The notes: generated by a model not told the origin, from the sequence alone. DNA of 64,000 nt from Rhizobium leucaenae USDA 9039 (GCF_000426285.1 NZ_AUFB01000003.1:248001-312000); one strand, 5' to 3'. Counted from the first letter of the stretch, positions 53,563-63,352 are shown. A program made the numbers and translations.

Positions 53563-54156
53563 ATGCCGATGCTCAATGTTGCGCTGCTTTACAGATTGAG
53601 GGCGATCTTTACGCGCGGCGCGTTGAAGATCTCCCGCCGCACCAAGGTGCCGCGCAGCGCGACGATCAACTGGAAGGATGGCAGCATCAGCATCGGGTCG
53701 AAGGCCTTTCTGCGCAGGGGGATCGTCATCGATGCCCAACGCGGCAGCATCGATATCGGCCGAAGCGTCTCCCTCAACGACTATGCCATTCTGCTGGGAC
53801 GCGGCGGCATCACGATCGGCAACGACGTGCGGATCGCGGCCCATGCCATGGTCGTCTCGTTCGACCACAATTTCGATGATCCTGCGCAGCTCATCCGCAT
53901 GCAGGGCGTTACCAAGAAGCCGGTCGTCATCGAAGACGATGTCTGGATTGGCGCCGGGGCGAAAATCCTGGGCGGCTCTCATATATCCAAAGGATGCGTC
54001 ATCGGCGCTAACGCTGTCGTCAAGGGGAAGACCGAACCCTATGGCATCTATGTCGGCGCTCCCGCGAGGCTGATCAGGCGGCGGGGCGAAGCTCGTAATG
54101 TCAGACACGGGAATGTCGAACGGCTCTCTTTCTCCAAAAGAAAAACGGACCCATAG
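53563..54156 (+). CDS. Left-handed beta-helix (hexapeptide) acyltransferase
   Basis: The product has 197 residues from ATG 53563; an upstream in-frame stretch is not needed. Hexapeptide repeats cover about residues 35-180, with the catalytic His in VVSFDHNFDD and the coil VIEDDVWIGAGAKILGGSHI leading to VIGANAVVKG and YVGAPARLIRRR. This is the WbbJ/colanic-acid acetyltransferase type that O-acetylates polysaccharide or an undecaprenyl-linked sugar. Substrate and partners are unknown; no polysaccharide cluster is adjacent. Confidence 0.85.
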   Translation: MPMLNVALLYRLRAIFTRGALKISRRTKVPRSATINWKDGSISIGSKAFLRRGIVIDAQRGSIDIGRSVSLNDYAILLGRGGITIGNDVRIAAHAMVVSFDHNFDDPAQLIRMQGVTKKPVVIEDDVWIGAGAKILGGSHISKGCVIGANAVVKGKTEPYGIYVGAPARLIRRRGEARNVRHGNVERLSFSKRKTDP

Positions 54157-54168
54157 GCTCCATCGAAC

Positions 54169-54206
54169 AAACAGGCGGGACGCGATGACGCGTCCGGCCT
54201 GTTTGT
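54169..54206 (+). terminator. Terminator after the acyltransferase gene
   Basis: ACAGGC-GGGACGCG pairs with CGCGTCC-GGCCTGT with one bulge around ATGA, followed by TTTGTGTG. Confidence 0.65.
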
Positions 54207-54239
54207 GTGGAGTTATGGCGCAAAGTAGCGGTGACAGCC

Positions 54240-56249
54240 TCAGAATTCCGTCCAGTCCGCGTCCTTTGAGGGAGTCGCCACCGTCTGGCTGTTGTCGCTG
54301 AAGGCGCTCATCAGTTTTTGGCCGAGCGCGCGGGCAGGTGAGGGTGCCGGGCGTGCTTTCGTTCCTTCGACGGCGCGCACTGGAGCAACCGCCGGCCGCG
54401 GCGCAGGGCGGGTGGACACACGAGGTGCGTGGCTCGACGGAGCAGCAGAAGCAACATAACCGCCTTCGGTTCCGGTCATGCGGAACTGGCCGAGCAGGGC
54501 CGTCAGCGAGGCAGCTTCCGTTGCCAGGCTATGACTGGCGGCGGTGCTCTTCTCTACCATGGCGGCGTTCTGCTGCGTGCCGTGATCCATGGCGTTGACG
54601 GCAGTATTGATCTCCTGGAGGCCGGCTGATTGTTCGCGGGAAGCTTCGGCGATGGCGTGCACATGCCGGTTGATCTCCTGCACTTCCGAGACCATGGCGT
54701 CGAGCGCCTTGCCAGTCTCGCCGACGAGATTGACGCCGGTGTGAACATGCGTGCTGGATGCGGTGATCAGCGTTTTGATCTCCCTGGCGGCATTGGCCGA
54801 GCGCTGCGCCAGTTCGCGCACCTCCTGGGCGACGACCGCAAAGCCCTTGCCGGCTTCACCGGCACGGGCTGCCTCGACTCCGGCGTTCAAAGCGAGAAGG
54901 TTGGTCTGGAAGGCGATGTCGTCGATCACGCCGATGATGTTGCCGATCTCGGAGGAGGATTTCTCGATCTGCTGCATGGCGCTGACGGCATTGCGGACGA
55001 TTTCGCCGGACCGTTCGGCGCCGGCGCGGGTATGGGCGACAAGCTGGCTCGCTTCTTCTGCTCGCTTGGCAGCGTCCTCGACCGTGGTGGTGATCTGCTC
55101 CAGGGCGGCGGCCGTTTCTTCGACGGAGGCGGCCTGTTGTTCGGTGCGCTTGGAAAGCTCGTCGGCGGAGCCGCGCATCTCGTTGGCGCCGGCGCCGATG
55201 GCGCGCGCATTGGCGCCGACCGCCTGCATGGCCTCGTTCAGCTTGATCAGCGAATTGTTAAAATCCTGCCGTAGCTGGTCAAGATGGGCGACAAACTGCG
55301 TGTTGATGTGCGTAACGAGATCGCCGTCCGCCAGGCGCTTCAGACCGTCGCCGAGCGCCTGAACCGCCTGCTGCAGATGCGCATCTTCCGCCACCCTTTG
55401 CGCTTCATGTTCGGCGCGCTCGCTGTCGCTGAGATTGCGGTCGGCTTCGGCCTGCGCTTCCAGCCGGCCGCGTTCGATGGCGTTGTCGCGGAAAACGGAA
55501 ACTGCAAACGCCATCTGCCCGATTTCGTCACGGCGGTCGAGCCCCTCGATTTCGCTTGTCGTATCGCCGCTGGCAAGCGTCGCCATGCGGCGATGCAGAC
55601 GGGTCAACGGCGTTGCGACACCGGCCTGCGCGACATAGACGCCGACAGCGATGGCCAAAAGCGTCAGGGTGCCGAGAATGGCGAGCGTGTAGTCGATTGT
55701 CGTGGTGATATGGGCGGACAAGGCATCGGCGCCATTGTTCATCCGGTCGGTCAATTCATTATTATTGGCCTGCATCTTGGCGACAAGCGCTGTCAACTTG
55801 TCGCTGACGGCGGCCATGCCTGCGCTCGCGCCTTTGACGTCGCCGCTCCTGCGCTGTTCGATCACCTTGTTCGTCAGCGCCTCCAGCTCGTCTATGCCGG
55901 CGAGGATATTATCCATCTCTGCCTTTTGCAAAGGAACCTGGCTTTCAGCCTGTTTCAACCGATCCCTGGCCTCCGCGAAACGGCTTTTGGCGCCGGCGAC
56001 CGCCTTGAAGGAATCGCTGTCGGGATCGAAATCCAGCATCATGCTTGCCTGCAGCACAGAAGCCAGAATGGATGTGCTGGAGCGCGCGCCTTGGGTCGCC
56101 GCAACGGCCTCATTGTCGAGGAGAGCGCCGTAAGCCTGGTCTGCTTTGCGGAATTCGCTGACGATGTAGAGCAGGCCGGCGAAGGCGATGATCCCGAGAA
56201 ACAGGATCACGGCGAGCATCTTGGTTTTGATTTTCAGGTTCCTGAACAT
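54240..56249 (-). CDS. Methyl-accepting chemotaxis protein
   Basis: The product has 669 residues when started at ATG 56249 ([20 protein letters not shown]); a longer frame has no support. There are two membrane helices (about 11-32 and 190-212) with a ~155-residue periplasmic four-helix sensor rich in Lys/Glu between them. HAMP follows the second helix, and a second HAMP-like segment lies near 300. The signalling tip is [20 protein letters not shown] and [20 protein letters not shown]. The C-terminus is DWTEF, like the CheR-binding NWETF pentapeptide, on a Pro/Ala-rich tether. The ligand is unknown. Confidence 0.93.
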   Translation of the reverse strand: MFRNLKIKTKMLAVILFLGIIAFAGLLYIVSEFRKADQAYGALLDNEAVAATQGARSSTSILASVLQASMMLDFDPDSDSFKAVAGAKSRFAEARDRLKQAESQVPLQKAEMDNILAGIDELEALTNKVIEQRRSGDVKGASAGMAAVSDKLTALVAKMQANNNELTDRMNNGADALSAHITTTIDYTLAILGTLTLLAIAVGVYVAQAGVATPLTRLHRRMATLASGDTTSEIEGLDRRDEIGQMAFAVSVFRDNAIERGRLEAQAEADRNLSDSERAEHEAQRVAEDAHLQQAVQALGDGLKRLADGDLVTHINTQFVAHLDQLRQDFNNSLIKLNEAMQAVGANARAIGAGANEMRGSADELSKRTEQQAASVEETAAALEQITTTVEDAAKRAEEASQLVAHTRAGAERSGEIVRNAVSAMQQIEKSSSEIGNIIGVIDDIAFQTNLLALNAGVEAARAGEAGKGFAVVAQEVRELAQRSANAAREIKTLITASSTHVHTGVNLVGETGKALDAMVSEVQEINRHVHAIAEASREQSAGLQEINTAVNAMDHGTQQNAAMVEKSTAASHSLATEAASLTALLGQFRMTGTEGGYVASAAPSSHAPRVSTRPAPRPAVAPVRAVEGTKARPAPSPARALGQKLMSAFSDNSQTVATPSKDADWTEF

Positions 56250-56607
56250 GACAATCCGTCTGGGAGATATCGCACAGCACCGGACGCGAGCGCGCCATGA
56301 ACCGCTTCCGGGGGAAACGTTGGAGTCGCGCTTGCTGGCTGGTGCACGCAAGTGAAGCCGAATTTTATGAGATACCTTGGCAAACAAGGTTCGGACGACC
56401 TGCGTCATGCGATCAGCTCCTGGAGCCGACGTCGTCGACGCCGAATAGAATCGATAGAGCTTAATCGACCGCTAACACTGATAGCTCCAAAGCCCGATTC
56501 TGACGACTATCCCCGCTTTTTCCGGCCATTGCATTCTCCCTTCCGCACGACTCTGTTACACCGGTTTCGAAATCAAAAACCGCGAGCCGCCGGAGGGGAT
56601 CATCGTC
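56250..56607. other. Divergent region between chemoreceptor and binding protein genes
   Basis: I see no gene in these 358 bases. The left part holds the chemoreceptor ribosome site; GGAGGGG near 56592-56598 serves the gene at 56608. No strong palindrome stands out. Confidence 0.4.
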
Positions 56608-57483
56608 ATGCGTGTTTGCCTTTCGTCGTTGGGATCCTTGGCAAGCCGCATGGCAGGCGCGGCGCTGATCTCTGCCTGCTGCGCCACGCCTCTGGCGGCC
56701 CAAGAAGCGCCGCCGCCCGGCCTGCCGATCCTGTTCGATTCGCGTGAGCGGCTGCCGAAGCCGGACCTTTCTTCGCTGGTCAGGCTGCGTTTCCTCACCT
56801 CCGTCGATTTCCCGCCTTTCAATTTCGCCGATCAGAACGGCAAGCTCGCCGGCTTTCATGTCGATCTCGCCCGCGAAATCTGCGACGAGCTCGGCATATC
56901 GGACAAATGTCAGATTCAGGCATTGCCCTTCGATGAATTGCAGGGCGCGCTGTCCGCTTCGCAAGGCGATGCGGTGATCGCCGGCGTCGCCGTGACGCCC
57001 AAGCTGCGTAAGAGCTTTACCTTTTCGCGCCCCTTCCTGATGCTGCCCGCTCGCTTCATCCGCAATTTGAAGGCATCGATCGACGGCACGACGGCCGCCG
57101 CCCTTACCGGTCATCCGGTGGGTGTGGTCAAAGGCACGGCGCATGAGGCGATGCTCGCCGCCTTTTTCCCCTCCATCAAGCAGGTGCCCTTCGACGACAA
57201 GGACGCGCTGTTGGCGGCGGTAAAAGACGGCAAGGTCGACGCTGCCTTTGCCGATGGCTTGCAACTGTCCTTCTGGGTATCGTCGTCATCAGCCGAAAAA
57301 TGCTGCGCGCTGTTCGACGGTCCCTATCTCTCCCAGCAATTTCTCGGCGAAGGCATGACCATCATGCTGCGCCAGCAGGATGCCGATCTGACGGACGCGA
57401 TCAACCATGCACTGGCCACATTGTCCCGCGACGGCCGGCTGCAGGAAATCTATCTGCGTTATTTCCCTTACGGACTCTATTGA
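56608..57483 (+). CDS. Amino-acid-type ABC substrate-binding protein (SBP family 3)
   Basis: The product has 291 residues. GGAGGGG lies nine bases before ATG 56608. A signal peptide ends at PLAAQ (about 31). The mature protein has the family-3 pattern: LRFLTSVDFPPFNFADQNGK, FHVDLAREICDELG, VIAGVAVTPKLRKSFTFSRP, and a Gly-Val-Val-Lys-Gly (GVVKGTAHE) hinge. No permease or ATPase gene is adjacent, so it is an orphan that either serves a remote transporter or acts as a sensor for the neighbouring chemoreceptor. The ligand is unknown. Confidence 0.87.
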   Translation: MRVCLSSLGSLASRMAGAALISACCATPLAAQEAPPPGLPILFDSRERLPKPDLSSLVRLRFLTSVDFPPFNFADQNGKLAGFHVDLAREICDELGISDKCQIQALPFDELQGALSASQGDAVIAGVAVTPKLRKSFTFSRPFLMLPARFIRNLKASIDGTTAAALTGHPVGVVKGTAHEAMLAAFFPSIKQVPFDDKDALLAAVKDGKVDAAFADGLQLSFWVSSSSAEKCCALFDGPYLSQQFLGEGMTIMLRQQDADLTDAINHALATLSRDGRLQEIYLRYFPYGLY

Positions 57484-57594
57484 TGAAGCGTCTTAAAGCT
57501 CGTCGCGAATCTTTCAGATTCGCTCCCACGCTTTAGCTCCTTGTTTATGCATGTCGTTTTCGCAAAACCGCCGCACACTTTTGCGCGACATGCA

Positions 57595-58008
57595 CTAGCC
57601 CTTGCGGTATCGGGCAATAGCGCTGCGCTCGATGGCGGCGCAGGTCAGCTTGTCGAGACCGAGACGGTCGCGCAGCAGGCTGAGCAGGCGCAGTTCCTCG
57701 GCCTTGACCGAGAAATCGGCGGAAGCGACCTCGACGGCAAGCGCATAGGCAGTGTCGTAGAGCCGCACCGGCAAGGTGTCGCGCACGGTTTCCAGCACGA
57801 TATCGAGCCCTTCGCTGCCGGCGAGAAGCTTGGCGCAGTCGCGGGAAACCGAGATCAGCCTCTCGTCATCGAAACCATCGAAAACTGGCAGCGCATGGAT
57901 CAGCTCGCCGATCCGTCCCAATTCCTTATCGTTCATGGTCCGATCGACGGCGGATGCCATCACCATGACGTAGATCAGGGCCTCATGGGCGGAAAGCGGC
58001 TTGTTCAT
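57595..58008 (-). CDS. TerB-like (tellurite resistance) family protein
   Basis: The product has 137 residues, all helical. SAHEALIYVMVMASAVDRTM with N-D-K-E-L, then EVASADFSVKAEELRLLSLL with its acidic metal-binding pattern, fits the TerB/DjlA-N fold. The family is associated with metal or envelope stress, but this free-standing version has no defined job. It is transcribed alone or in front of unrelated genes. Confidence 0.75.
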   Translation of the reverse strand: MNKPLSAHEALIYVMVMASAVDRTMNDKELGRIGELIHALPVFDGFDDERLISVSRDCAKLLAGSEGLDIVLETVRDTLPVRLYDTAYALAVEVASADFSVKAEELRLLSLLRDRLGLDKLTCAAIERSAIARYRKG

Positions 58009-58089
58009 GGCAGTGGAGAATCCTTTGATTTGGCAGCAGACTAGAAAGTCGCCCCTCTCATGACAAGAGCGCGTGTCGGAACCATGACG

Positions 58090-59202
58090 TCAGATCGGAT
58101 TGAGCGGATTTTCCTTGGCAGGTGCAGGCCCAAGCGTTGACTTTCCGCCCGCGCGGGGATCGTCACCATAGATGCCACGTTTTTGCTGTTTCGCCTGTTC
58201 GGCAAGCGCGACCAATGGCGATCCGGCCTCCGGTTCGGCCCAGCCGAAACGCACCAGCCATTCGCTGAGATCGACGCGAACATATCGGCAAGCGCCGGTG
58301 ACCGTACCCTGCCAGGTCGGATTGGGCAGATCGCAGTCTATGGTGCGGCCGCGCAGATACATGCGGAAGGCCGTACGCGCAGCCGCCCCGCAAGGCCAGC
58401 TCTTGCCATTCGGCCCCGTGCACATCCGGTCGACATCCGTCGGAATAATGCCCGGGAGCTGCACGCTCCTGCGGCCAATGGTCAGTATCCCCGCGCGATC
58501 CGAAAGCGGCCGCACCAGTTCCACCGGCTTTGCTTGCTCGCTCGGCTTTTGGTCGCTGTTGGGCGCCGCCTGCTGCGATGCTGGTTCGTCAGGCGAAGTC
58601 CGCCGGGCTGCGGCAGCCTGCTGCCTGTCCACCTGATCGGCGGGCATTTGGCTCGCCGGTGTCTGGTACGCATTGGTTTCGTCTGATGGCGCCGACTCTG
58701 TCGGCATCGCCTGCGCCACCTGCGTCTCGCCCGGATTTGCCGCTGTCGCATTCTGTTGCGCCAACTCGGTGGATGCCTTGCTTTCGGGCAATATCGCTGG
58801 CTGCACGCCCGCGGCGGACTGGTCTTTGCCGATTTGATCCGCTGTGGTGGCGACAAGCGCTTTGGCCGTCCCTTCCAGCGTCGACGTTGGCGTTGCGGCC
58901 GGTGTCGTCTGCTCGGCAACGGCAGCAGGTTGCACCGAGGCCTTGTCGTTTGGCTTTGTCTCGGCCGCTAGCATCGCCTTTTGCTTCGTCGTATCGGTAG
59001 GCTGCTGGACCGAAGTGGCTTTTGCCGGTACGGCCGCCGTTGCCGTTTCCACTAGTGTCGGTGCACTTCCAGCCGGTGGGCTTTCGGCTGCGGCTCCGTT
59101 CGCCAAACCGGAACCATGCTCTTCGACCTGCACGGCAACCAGCGTCAGCCACGAACCGAGGACCACACCTGCCAAACTTGCCAGCCAGAAATCACGACGC
59201 AT
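58090..59202 (-). CDS. Anchored protein with degenerate thermonuclease-like C-terminal domain
   Basis: The product has 370 residues. A signal anchor lies at about 5-27 (FWLASLAGVVLGSWLTLVAV). Residues 30-240 are low-complexity Ala/Thr/Gln/Pro/Lys-rich, probably a disordered periplasmic spacer. The last ~130 residues have a staphylococcal-nuclease-like fold: ILTIGRRSVQLPGI, GAAARTAFRMYLRGRTIDC and YVRVDLSEWLVRFGWAEPE. The usual D-x-P-E active-site loop reads GIIPTDVDRMC, so nuclease activity is doubtful. Four Cys residues may pair. The start at 59202 is plausible but has a weak ribosome site. Confidence 0.7.
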   Translation of the reverse strand: MRRDFWLASLAGVVLGSWLTLVAVQVEEHGSGLANGAAAESPPAGSAPTLVETATAAVPAKATSVQQPTDTTKQKAMLAAETKPNDKASVQPAAVAEQTTPAATPTSTLEGTAKALVATTADQIGKDQSAAGVQPAILPESKASTELAQQNATAANPGETQVAQAMPTESAPSDETNAYQTPASQMPADQVDRQQAAAARRTSPDEPASQQAAPNSDQKPSEQAKPVELVRPLSDRAGILTIGRRSVQLPGIIPTDVDRMCTGPNGKSWPCGAAARTAFRMYLRGRTIDCDLPNPTWQGTVTGACRYVRVDLSEWLVRFGWAEPEAGSPLVALAEQAKQQKRGIYGDDPRAGGKSTLGPAPAKENPLNPI

Positions 59203-59217
59203 AACGAGAAAACTTTC

Positions 59218-59883
59218 CTATTGGCTGGCCCAAATGATGCGTGCCATCCACTCCACATCCGCAAGATCGAAGCTTCGATTGGGATGCTCCGGGTTGAGTG
59301 ACAGCAGTTCGATCGACCGCGCACTCTGTCTGAGCAGCACTTTGGCCATGACTTCGCCTTCGCGGGTCTTGACCACTACACGATCATTGCGCCTGATCTG
59401 GGCTCCCGGTTCGACAATCAGCACGTCGCCGTCGCGATAGAGCGGCAGCATGCTCTCGCCCTGCACCTCCAGCGCATAGACGCCGCCCTTTTGCCCGGGT
59501 GACACTGGAAATTCCACCATGTCCCACCCTTGACCGGCGGGAAAGCCGCCGTCATCGAAAAAGCCACCCGAACCGGCTTGGGCAAAGCCGAGCAGCGGGA
59601 TGGAGCTCGCCGGTAAAGGGAAAGTGCGATCGGATGTGCTGCCGGCGCTTTCCACCGAGCGCATGAAGCCCAGAAATTGCTCCATGCTGGCCCCGGTTGC
59701 ATCCAGCACCTTGGCGATCGATTCCGTCGAAGGCCAGCGCAGACGTCCGTCCTGGCTCAACCGCTTCGACTTGTTGAACGATGTAGGATCGAGCCCTGCG
59801 CGGCGGGCAAGACCGGACGCCGTCAGGGCATGCCTTTCGGCAAGCCTGTCGATCGCGCTCCATATCTGCTCATGTGACAGCAT
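59218..59883 (-). CDS. LexA-like HTH/S24 peptidase regulator
   Basis: The product has 221 residues when started at ATG 59883 (MLSHEQIWSAI); ATG 59895 is in frame. The N-terminal HTH (about 15-70) includes LTASGLARRAGLDPTSFNKS. The C-terminal S24 domain has the catalytic Ser144 in GESMLP and the general base Lys181 in EVMAKVLL; A103-G104 in FAQAGSGG could be the self-cleavage bond. Proteins of this form are repressors removed by RecA-stimulated autocleavage or regulators that lost cleavage. No phage genes surround it; it is common on rhizobial chromosomes. Confidence 0.87.
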   Translation of the reverse strand: MLSHEQIWSAIDRLAERHALTASGLARRAGLDPTSFNKSKRLSQDGRLRWPSTESIAKVLDATGASMEQFLGFMRSVESAGSTSDRTFPLPASSIPLLGFAQAGSGGFFDDGGFPAGQGWDMVEFPVSPGQKGGVYALEVQGESMLPLYRDGDVLIVEPGAQIRRNDRVVVKTREGEVMAKVLLRQSARSIELLSLNPEHPNRSFDLADVEWMARIIWASQ

Positions 59884-60022
59884 TGCGTTCAGCATACTCG
59901 GAAGCCGGAATGTTCGGCGTTTAACCCTTAAAGAAAGGTTAAGCGAGGCTTTTTTACGAGTAAAGGGCGGCGTAGGAATAAGGTCCTTTGTCCCCCTTCT
60001 TTCACTATTGATTCCAGTCGCT

Positions 60023-60451
60023 TCAGGTCTTCTGCGGCTGCGCCTGATTGTCGGGAGCCTCCTTCTGGAATTCCTTCGCCATGCCCATGAAGCCGCGCAT
60101 GAATTTCTGCATGATACCGAGGGTTCGATCGATGTCGGCATCGCTCGGCAAGTTCGATACGCCGCTCGCGGCTACCGCCTTTTCCAGCTTCGAGACGCGA
60201 TCTGCGAGGCGATCGAGTTCGTTCTCATAGGCGGCGCGCTCATCGGCGGCCATGCGGCAGACTAGATTGCCGTTTTGATCCTCGCAGATCGACATCGCAC
60301 CGGTCTGCTTGTCCAAACGGACGAAATGATCGCCGCTGCGCTCGAGCTGGAAGCGCGCGGGGTCCGGTTCCGCGGCGCGGCCAGGCGTGGAGAGAAGTAG
60401 AGCGGCGGGCAGGATGAGGGCCGCAAGACCTGATACCATTTCCTTCGTCAT
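60023..60451 (-). CDS. Secreted coiled-coil hypothetical protein
   Basis: The product has 142 residues with a signal peptide ending near GRA-AE (about residue 26). The mature part has a short beta region (FVRLDKQTGAMSICEDQNGN with two Cys), then a coiled coil (ENELDRLADRVSKLEKAV), then a Met/Phe-rich tail (IMQKFMRGFMGMAKEF). I recognise no named family. It precedes the LexA-like gene on the same strand by about 140 bases. Confidence 0.7.
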   Translation of the reverse strand: MTKEMVSGLAALILPAALLLSTPGRAAEPDPARFQLERSGDHFVRLDKQTGAMSICEDQNGNLVCRMAADERAAYENELDRLADRVSKLEKAVAASGVSNLPSDADIDRTLGIMQKFMRGFMGMAKEFQKEAPDNQAQPQKT

Positions 60452-60571
60452 GTCATCCTCCGGATTTTCTGCTTAATGTGCACTCATCTGCACTTTTCCC
60501 GGTGATCCCCGTGGACATCGGCAACGGTTTTCGTGCAAAGCCCTATCAAGGACACAAGTCATGTAAGGATG

Positions 60572-60925
60572 ATGACTGCGATGCCAGTGGTTTACAAGAT
60601 CGTGCCGGATACGCTCTGGCAGCAAGCCAGACAAACCGGCGTTTTTAATGGCGCATCGATCGATCTGACCGACAATTTCATCCACCTGTCGACGGCAAAG
60701 CAGGCAAAGGAAACCGCCGCGCGGTATTTTGTCGGCCAGCAGGGCCTCCTGCTGGTCGCGATCGACGGCGATGCGCTCGGCGACAAGCTGGTGTTTGAGC
60801 CCTCACGCGGCGGCGATCTTTTCCCGCATCTCTATGCGCCGCTGCAGCTTTCGGCCGTGCTCTGGGAAAAGCCGCTGCCGATCGGCCCCGATGGCGCGCA
60901 TATCTTTCCGGAGATGCCGGAATGA
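60572..60925 (+). CDS. DUF952 family protein
   Basis: The product has 117 residues from ATG 60572; ATG 60569 and 60581 are alternatives near the same TAAGGA site. It is an ADP-ribosyltransferase-like small fold: VVYKIVPDTLWQQARQTGVF, DNFIHLSTAKQAKETAARYF and PHLYAPLQLSAVLWEKPL are the DUF952 landmarks. The activity is unknown. It overlaps pyrD by four bases (ATGA), an arrangement common in Rhizobiales. Confidence 0.85.
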   Translation: MTAMPVVYKIVPDTLWQQARQTGVFNGASIDLTDNFIHLSTAKQAKETAARYFVGQQGLLLVAIDGDALGDKLVFEPSRGGDLFPHLYAPLQLSAVLWEKPLPIGPDGAHIFPEMPE

Positions 60926-62010
60926 TCGGTGCCTTCCGCGACCTCGGCCGGCGTGGTCTCTTCATGTTCGATCCGGAAACGGCACATGGAATGTCGATCG
61001 CGGCGCTAAGATCTGGTCTTGTTCCGGCCTGCCGGATCACCAATGACGCCCGACTGCGTCGGACCGTCGCCGGATTGGATTTTGCCAATCCGCTCGGCAT
61101 GGCAGCCGGTTATGACAAGAACGCCGAGGTGCCGGAGGCGCTGTTGAAGCTCGGCTTCGGCTTTACCGAGATCGGCACGGTGACGCCGAAGCCGCAATCC
61201 GGCAATCCGCGCCCGCGCATCTTTCGCCTGGTGGACGACGAGGGCGTCATCAATCGCCTCGGCTTCAACAATGAAGGCCATGATGCGGCCTTCCGGCGTC
61301 TGCAGCCGATCCGCGGCAAGGGCATCATCGGCGTCAACATCGGCGCCAATAAGGATAGCACTGACCGTATCGCCGATTACGTCGCCGGCATCCGCCGTTT
61401 CTATTCCGTGGCGTGCTATTTCACCGCCAACATCTCCTCGCCGAACACGCCGGGCCTGCGCGATCTGCAGGCGCGCGAAAGCCTTTCGGCGCTGCTGTCG
61501 GCGGTGCTCGCCGCGCGCAATGAAGAGGCTGCGAAGGCAGGCAAAAAGATCCCGGTTTTCCTGAAGATAGCTCCCGATCTGACCGAAGAAGGCATGGACG
61601 ATATCGCTGCCGAAGTTTTGGAGCATGCGCTGGACGGGCTGATCGTTTCCAACACCACGCTTGCGCGTGACGGCTTGAGGGATCAGGTCCAGGCAAAGGA
61701 AACCGGCGGCCTCTCGGGCAAGCCGCTCTTCGAAAAGTCCACGACCGTACTCGCAAAGATGCGCCGTCGGGTCGGCGCAGCCCTGCCGATCATCGGTGTC
61801 GGCGGCGTTTCGTCGGCGGAGACGGCGCTGGAGAAGATCAAGGCCGGCGCCGATCTCGTGCAGCTCTACTCATGCATGGTCTACGAAGGCCCCGGCCTGC
61901 CGGGCCGTATCGTCAGCGGCCTGTCGAAGCTGCTCGATCGCGAGCGCGTCGGCTCGATCCGCGAGCTGCGTGATAGCAGGCTCGATCATTGGGCAGATAG
62001 AAACGTCTGA
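60922..62010 (+). CDS. pyrD: Dihydroorotate dehydrogenase (quinone), class 2
   Basis: The product has 362 residues. It oxidises dihydroorotate to orotate at the inner membrane, passing electrons to quinone. The N-terminal amphipathic region is the membrane contact, followed by DFANPLGMAAGYDKNAEVPE, the catalytic Ser in TANISSPNTPGLRDLQ, and FMN-phosphate contacts in PIIGVGGVSSAETALEKI. Its 3' end overlaps the convergent MATE gene by 25 bases. With pyrC and pyrE this is the third pyrimidine gene in the window. Confidence 0.95.
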   Translation: MIGAFRDLGRRGLFMFDPETAHGMSIAALRSGLVPACRITNDARLRRTVAGLDFANPLGMAAGYDKNAEVPEALLKLGFGFTEIGTVTPKPQSGNPRPRIFRLVDDEGVINRLGFNNEGHDAAFRRLQPIRGKGIIGVNIGANKDSTDRIADYVAGIRRFYSVACYFTANISSPNTPGLRDLQARESLSALLSAVLAARNEEAAKAGKKIPVFLKIAPDLTEEGMDDIAAEVLEHALDGLIVSNTTLARDGLRDQVQAKETGGLSGKPLFEKSTTVLAKMRRRVGAALPIIGVGGVSSAETALEKIKAGADLVQLYSCMVYEGPGLPGRIVSGLSKLLDRERVGSIRELRDSRLDHWADRNV

Positions 62011-63341
62011 TCGGCTCGCTTCTTCAGGCCCATGACCAGGAAAATGCCGCGGAACAGCAGGAAAGCGTTCACGGCCAGCCACAGGCCGTGATTGCCGAGG
62101 GTCGGCACGAAGACCGCAAGCGCCAATAGATAGCCGGTAAACGACATCAGCATGCGATTGCGCATGGCGCTGGACCAGGTGGCGCCAATGAACACGCCGT
62201 CCAGCAGGAAGGCGAGGACGCCCGTCAGTCCGGCGATGGCGGCCCAGGGCAAGTAATTTGCGGCGGCGGCGCGAACCTCTTCAGAAGTGGTCAGCAGACG
62301 GATCAGCGCCGGGCCTGCAATCAGGAAGAAGAGGGTAGTGGCAAGCGCCAGGCCGAAGGACCAAAGACTGGTTAGCTTCAGACCCCTGTCGAAGGCTGGA
62401 CGGTAGTTGGCCCCGATCGAGCGGCCGGTGATCTGTTCGGCTGCGTTGGCGAGCCCGTCGAGGTAACAGGCCGACAGCAGGAAGAAGTTCATCAGCACGG
62501 CATTGGCGGCAAGCGTGACCGCGCCGAAGGAGTTGCCGATGCGGGTCATCAGCGTGAAGGCGCCGAGCAGTACGAAGGTGCGGATAAGGATATCGCGGTT
62601 GAGCGCGAAGAGCTGCTTGAGCTTGGCGGGCGATAGCAGTTCTGCGCGGGTCGGCCGCGCCTCGCCGGCAAAGCCGCTAAGCACGATGGTAAGGCCTGTG
62701 AGCGTACCGGCAGCCTCGCCAATGAGCGTGCCCCACGCGACGCCCGCAACGCCCCAGCCAAGCCAAAGACCGAGCACGAGTGCAAGAATGATGTTCACGC
62801 CATTGATGACGGTTTGCAGCAGCAGGCCGATGCGGCCTTGACCGCGCCCAAGCACAAAGCCGAGAATGGCATAGTTGGCAAGCGCCGCCGGGCCTGACAG
62901 CACACGGATCGAGAAATAGGTGCGTGTCGCCTCTGCGACGCCGCCCTCCGGGCACATCAGTTTGATCCCGAGCCAGAGGAGGACGGGTGATAGCAGCACG
63001 ATCATCACGCCGCATCCGAGCGCCGACAGTAGCGCCCGCCAGAAAACGGTCTGCTGCTCGTGCTGGTCGCGGCGGCCAAGGGCTTGCGCCGTGAGGCCGG
63101 TGGTCGAGGCGCGCAGGAAGTTGAAACTGGCAAAGAGCAGATCGAAGAGCATGGCGCCGATCGCCAGCCCCGCGAGCGCATCCGGCTGGCCGAGATGCCC
63201 GACGACGGCGGTGTCTGCAAGGCCGAGCAATGGCGTCGTCATGAAGCCGAGCGTCATCGGTAGGGCGATCGACAGCACCAGCCGATGCGTCACCTCAAAG
63301 GGCAGAACCCTCCCGCCATGCTCTCGATGATCCATGTCCAA
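61986..63341 (-). CDS. MATE family efflux transporter (DinF-like)
   Basis: The product has 451 residues and 12 membrane helices in two six-helix halves. LGLADTAVVGHLGQPDALAG at the N-terminus is the DinF-branch signature, mirrored by LNFFLLSACYLDGLANAAEQ and TGRSIGAN in the second half. It exports cationic drugs or metabolites in exchange for H+ or Na+. The substrate cannot be predicted. Confidence 0.9.
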   Translation of the reverse strand: MDMDHREHGGRVLPFEVTHRLVLSIALPMTLGFMTTPLLGLADTAVVGHLGQPDALAGLAIGAMLFDLLFASFNFLRASTTGLTAQALGRRDQHEQQTVFWRALLSALGCGVMIVLLSPVLLWLGIKLMCPEGGVAEATRTYFSIRVLSGPAALANYAILGFVLGRGQGRIGLLLQTVINGVNIILALVLGLWLGWGVAGVAWGTLIGEAAGTLTGLTIVLSGFAGEARPTRAELLSPAKLKQLFALNRDILIRTFVLLGAFTLMTRIGNSFGAVTLAANAVLMNFFLLSACYLDGLANAAEQITGRSIGANYRPAFDRGLKLTSLWSFGLALATTLFFLIAGPALIRLLTTSEEVRAAAANYLPWAAIAGLTGVLAFLLDGVFIGATWSSAMRNRMLMSFTGYLLALAVFVPTLGNHGLWLAVNAFLLFRGIFLVMGLKKRADQTFLSAQ

Positions 63342-63352
63342 TCAGCCCGTCT

